A model generated the notes under the pieces. It was given only the letters and a program-made list of their open reading frames with translations, had not been told where the DNA came from and made no database searches. A stretch of 7,438 nucleotides of DNA from JANPGR01 sp031424015 (GTDB taxonomy: Bacteria > Patescibacteriota > Minisyncoccia > Phycocordibacterales > UBA1006): NCBI GenBank assembly GCA_031424015.1, contig JANPGR010000027.1:1-7438 (forward strand), in the 5' to 3' direction. The position numbers were made by a program, and so were the translations under genes. Shown piece after piece: positions 6,147 to 7,438 of this stretch (position 1 is its first letter; every line of letters starts with the position of its first letter).

Positions 6147-6701
6147 ATGAATATCGCTCTCGAAAAAACGTGTGTAATTATAAAACCGGATGCCGTGAAA
6201 AAAGGTTTGATCGGAGAGATTATCAAACGGTTCGAGCAAAGAGATTTGAAAATTATTGCCCTCGAGATGTTTCAGAACACTCCAGAAATGGTGATGAAAC
6301 AGTACCCAAAGAGTGATGCATTATTCGCTCGTTTTGGAGGAAAGACAGAGAGTTCCTATCGAGAGGTGGGTTGGGATTTGGCTTCTGATTTTGGTACAGA
6401 GAATCTGGTTGAAATCGGCGGAATGGTCCACGGATGGTTGATTGAATTTCTGACTTCAGCACCAATGGTAAAAATAGCGATCCAGGGTCCGCATGCAATA
6501 TCAATCGTCAGAAAAATCGTCGGTGACACGATGCCCTATCGTGCAGAAATGGGGACGCTGCGAGGGGATTATTCGAATGATTCACCCGCCCTTGCAAATC
6601 ACGAACATCGCGTCCTGCACAATATTATCCACGCATCTGAGGATATGACCGAAGCAGAAAATGAAATCAAAATCTATTTTGATCGGTTGTTTGAGTATTA
6701 G
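6147..6701 (+). CDS. ndk: Nucleoside diphosphate kinase, enlarged form
   Basis: Ndk moves the gamma-phosphate from ATP to other (d)NDPs through a phosphohistidine, balancing nucleotide pools in the cytoplasm. The product begins with the typical strand and phosphate-binding lysine (CVIIKPDAV, Lys13), followed by GLIGEIIKRFEQRDLKI. The GTLRGDY motif (136-142) and the catalytic His162 in NIIHASED are in place, and the C-terminal EIKIYF matches the family. At 184 residues it is about 40 longer than ordinary bacterial Ndk. The extra length lies between Tyr53 and the conserved segment WLIEFLTSAPMV (about 30 residues) and between GDY and the active-site His (about 10, with DSPALANHE). All key residues are kept, so it is probably active. 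The leader is pyrimidine-rich (TTTCACCTCT) with no Shine-Dalgarno sequence. It is monocistronic and followed by repeats. Stop codon TAG. Confidence 0.95.
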   Translation: MNIALEKTCVIIKPDAVKKGLIGEIIKRFEQRDLKIIALEMFQNTPEMVMKQYPKSDALFARFGGKTESSYREVGWDLASDFGTENLVEIGGMVHGWLIEFLTSAPMVKIAIQGPHAISIVRKIVGDTMPYRAEMGTLRGDYSNDSPALANHEHRVLHNIIHASEDMTEAENEIKIYFDRLFEY

Positions 6702-6707
6702 TCATTT

Positions 6708-6733
6708 GTCATCCTGGGGCGCAGTAAAATACT
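6708..6733 (-). repeat. GTCATCC repeat end next to ndk, with a short hairpin
   Basis: GTCATCC (6708-6714) begins seven bases after the ndk stop. It is the inverse of the GGATGAC tail of the hairpin at 6891-6914, so it may be the opposite end or a truncated inverted copy of the same repeat family. CAGTA-AAA-TACTG (6722-6734) is a 5-bp hairpin without a T-tract. I see no convincing terminator for ndk. Confidence 0.35.
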
Positions 6734-6775
6734 GACCAACGGGAAGATATTTTTAGCGAACCCGGGGGGATCCAT

Positions 6776-6862
6776 CTCTAATTTCAAATCTTTACCTACC
6801 CGATATCCCTGCCTGCGCAGGAATGACAATACATTTTGTTTTCTAGAATCTGTACAGCAATA
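6776..6862 (+). repeat. Dispersed repeat, copy R1
   Basis: This is one of two related segments of about 90 bp. Shared blocks are CTCTARTTTCAAATCT at the start, AATGACAA in the middle and TACAGCAATA at the end. The centre is a hairpin, CCTGC-CTGC-GCAGG (6808-6821), directly followed by AATGAC. Copy R2 (6999-7089) has the same order of parts with a different hairpin stem. No open frame of note crosses it. Confidence 0.6.
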
Positions 6863-6874
6863 ATTTAAATACCA

Positions 6875-6914
6875 GACGACGCAGTCGTCTTCCCAGCCTC
6901 CGAGCTGGGATGAC
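6875..6914 (+). repeat. Double hairpin with GGGATGAC tail
   Basis: Two adjacent hairpins are seen: GACGAC-GCA-GTCGTC (6875-6889) and TCCCAGC-CTCCGA-GCTGGGA (6891-6910). The second ends in GGGATGAC. A variable stem followed by ATGAC is the same plan as the hairpins in R1 and R2, which suggests one family of REP-like hairpins. No RAYT-type transposase is encoded in the window. Confidence 0.5.
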
Positions 6915-6998
6915 GAAAATAAGGAGCATAATAATGCGACTATATTTTTATTGAAATGTATCCCCTTGCGGGACGAATGCAAAGCCCATAGATACAGC

Positions 6999-7089
6999 CT
7001 CTAGTTTCAAATCTATGTATACTCCTGAGTTGCGGCTCGGAGGCCGCAATGACAACATAGCGTGTGTTTTGAAAACCTATACAGCAATA
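6999..7089 (+). repeat. Dispersed repeat, copy R2
   Basis: This segment is related to R1 and lies about 220 bases further on. The central hairpin is TTGCGGC-TCGGAG-GCCGCAA (7030-7049), a perfect 7-bp stem, again running into AATGAC. It ends with the shared CCTATACAGCAATA. The stem sequence is unrelated to that of R1, while the flanks are conserved, so the hairpin is kept as a structure. Confidence 0.6.
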
Positions 7090-7108
7090 GGGTAGAATTA
7101 TTTTGTGC

Positions 7109-7135
7109 TTGACTTTTTTCGTGGGGGGGTAGAGT
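7109..7135 (+). promoter_or_regulatory. Possible promoter, TTGACT with TAGAGT
   Basis: TTGACT (7109-7114) is followed 15 bases later by TAGAGT (7130-7135), across a T-tract and a G-tract. The spacing is short but the -35 is good. It would start a transcript near 7142 that covers the small ORF and two hairpins at 7154-7282. Confidence 0.4.
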
Positions 7136-7153
7136 AGAGGAAAATTTAATAAA

Positions 7154-7282
7154 ATGATTTTTATTTTAAAAATGAGTCATGGCATGTATCACGTCATGGC
7201 TGACATTCTCTTTTTTGTTCCTGCGGGAACAAAGAAAAGAATCTGCAAAGCGGTCTTTGGACCGCACTGTACATCTGAATAA
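7154..7282 (+). other. Possible small RNA or 42-codon leader ORF with two hairpins
   Basis: An ATG at 7154 opens 42 codons ending in TAA; the product starts MIFILKMSHGMYHVMAD and is not recognised. AGAGG (7136-7140) lies 13 bases before the ATG, too far for a good ribosome site. The same stretch holds two strong hairpins, TTTGTTCC-TGCG-GGAACAAA (7214-7233) and GCGGTC-TTTG-GACCGC (7250-7265), plus GTCATGGC twice (7176-7183 and 7193-7200). The hairpins favour a structured RNA over a protein gene; a leader peptide with attenuator-like hairpins is another reading. Neither hairpin is followed by a T-tract. Confidence 0.3.
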
Positions 7283-7347
7283 TAAACAGATTACAGTCGG
7301 CAGTAAAACACCTATTATTTGAAACTTTCGCGTAATGTTCGCACATA

Positions 7348-7438
7348 TATAATGTATGAAGAAGGTAAAAGAATATGGTGTTTTTTTTGTTGGTGGAATA
7401 GGACTCTGGGGTAGGGTGGACTGGTGAGGAAAACTCAC
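7348..7438 (+). other. TATAAT box and start of an unidentified transcript, cut by the right edge
   Basis: A perfect TATAAT (7348-7353) has no good -35 at 16-18 bases. Downstream, an ATG at 7356 opens only 23 codons (MKKVKEYGVFFVGG...) before TGA. The last 15 bases, GTGAG-GAAAA-CTCAC (7424-7438), form a hairpin. A transcript from this box probably encodes an RNA or a gene that starts beyond the window. An open frame on the opposite strand over this stretch has no credible start or motif. Confidence 0.25.

Noticed and set aside
320..6701. UGA recoded as glycine, as in Gracilibacteria and SR1
   Set aside because: No gene ends in TGA, which hinted at recoding, but none of the four full-length genes uses an in-frame TGA among well over 100 glycines. 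The 23-codon frame at 7356 that would continue through a TGA is too short to argue otherwise.
6999..7020. T-arm of a tRNA (TTTCAAATC)
   Set aside because: The flanking bases do not form the 5-bp T stem and no acceptor, D or anticodon arms are found around it. No tRNA was found in the window.
7166..7438. 90-codon open frame on the minus strand reaching the right edge
   Set aside because: It begins with a GTG at the window end, is low-complexity Ser/Thr/Pro-rich, covers two hairpins and matches nothing I know. It could be a partial gene tail but there is no positive support.
1..7438. CRISPR array
   Set aside because: No set of regularly spaced identical repeats with unique spacers exists; the repeats at 6776-7089 are only two diverged copies.

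Overview
The window looks like ordinary chromosome from a small-genome bacterium, most likely of the Candidate Phyla Radiation (Patescibacteria). That placement is inferred: none of the four protein genes has a clear Shine-Dalgarno sequence, the Ndk is an enlarged version, and genes are single units with short leaders rather than long operons. No taxonomic marker was searched. The standard code fits: about 1,900 in-frame codons contain no internal UGA, and the four stops are TAA, TAG, TAA and TAG.

Layout. Positions 1-175 (minus) carry the 5' part of the RNase P RNA gene rnpB, cut by the left edge, with a good promoter at 182-210. Divergent from it is typA/bipA (320-2119, plus), a translational GTPase, closed by a strong hairpin terminator. 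A clearly AT-richer gene follows (2191-3174, plus); it encodes an unrecognised membrane-anchored, coiled-coil protein and looks acquired. It converges on topA (3408-5789, minus), DNA topoisomerase I. topA is divergent from ndk (6147-6701, plus), nucleoside diphosphate kinase. The last 737 bases hold no recognised gene: they contain hairpin-bearing dispersed repeats, a possible small transcription unit near 7109-7282, and a TATAAT box followed by a hairpin at the right edge.

The main discovery candidate is a pair of about 125-nt elements, copy A (3269-3393) and copy B (5907-6036), lying in the same orientation on either side of topA. They share two conserved sequence blocks, but their helices are made of different, compensating base pairs. 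The outer stem differs at nearly every aligned pair yet is fully paired in both copies. This pattern points to selection on RNA (or single-stranded DNA) structure. I do not recognise the family.

The recognised genes are housekeeping: tRNA 5' maturation (rnpB), ribosome-associated GTPase function (typA), relaxation of supercoils (topA) and NTP balance (ndk). They do not form one pathway. The novelty here lies in the intergenic structured elements and repeats and in the one foreign-looking gene.
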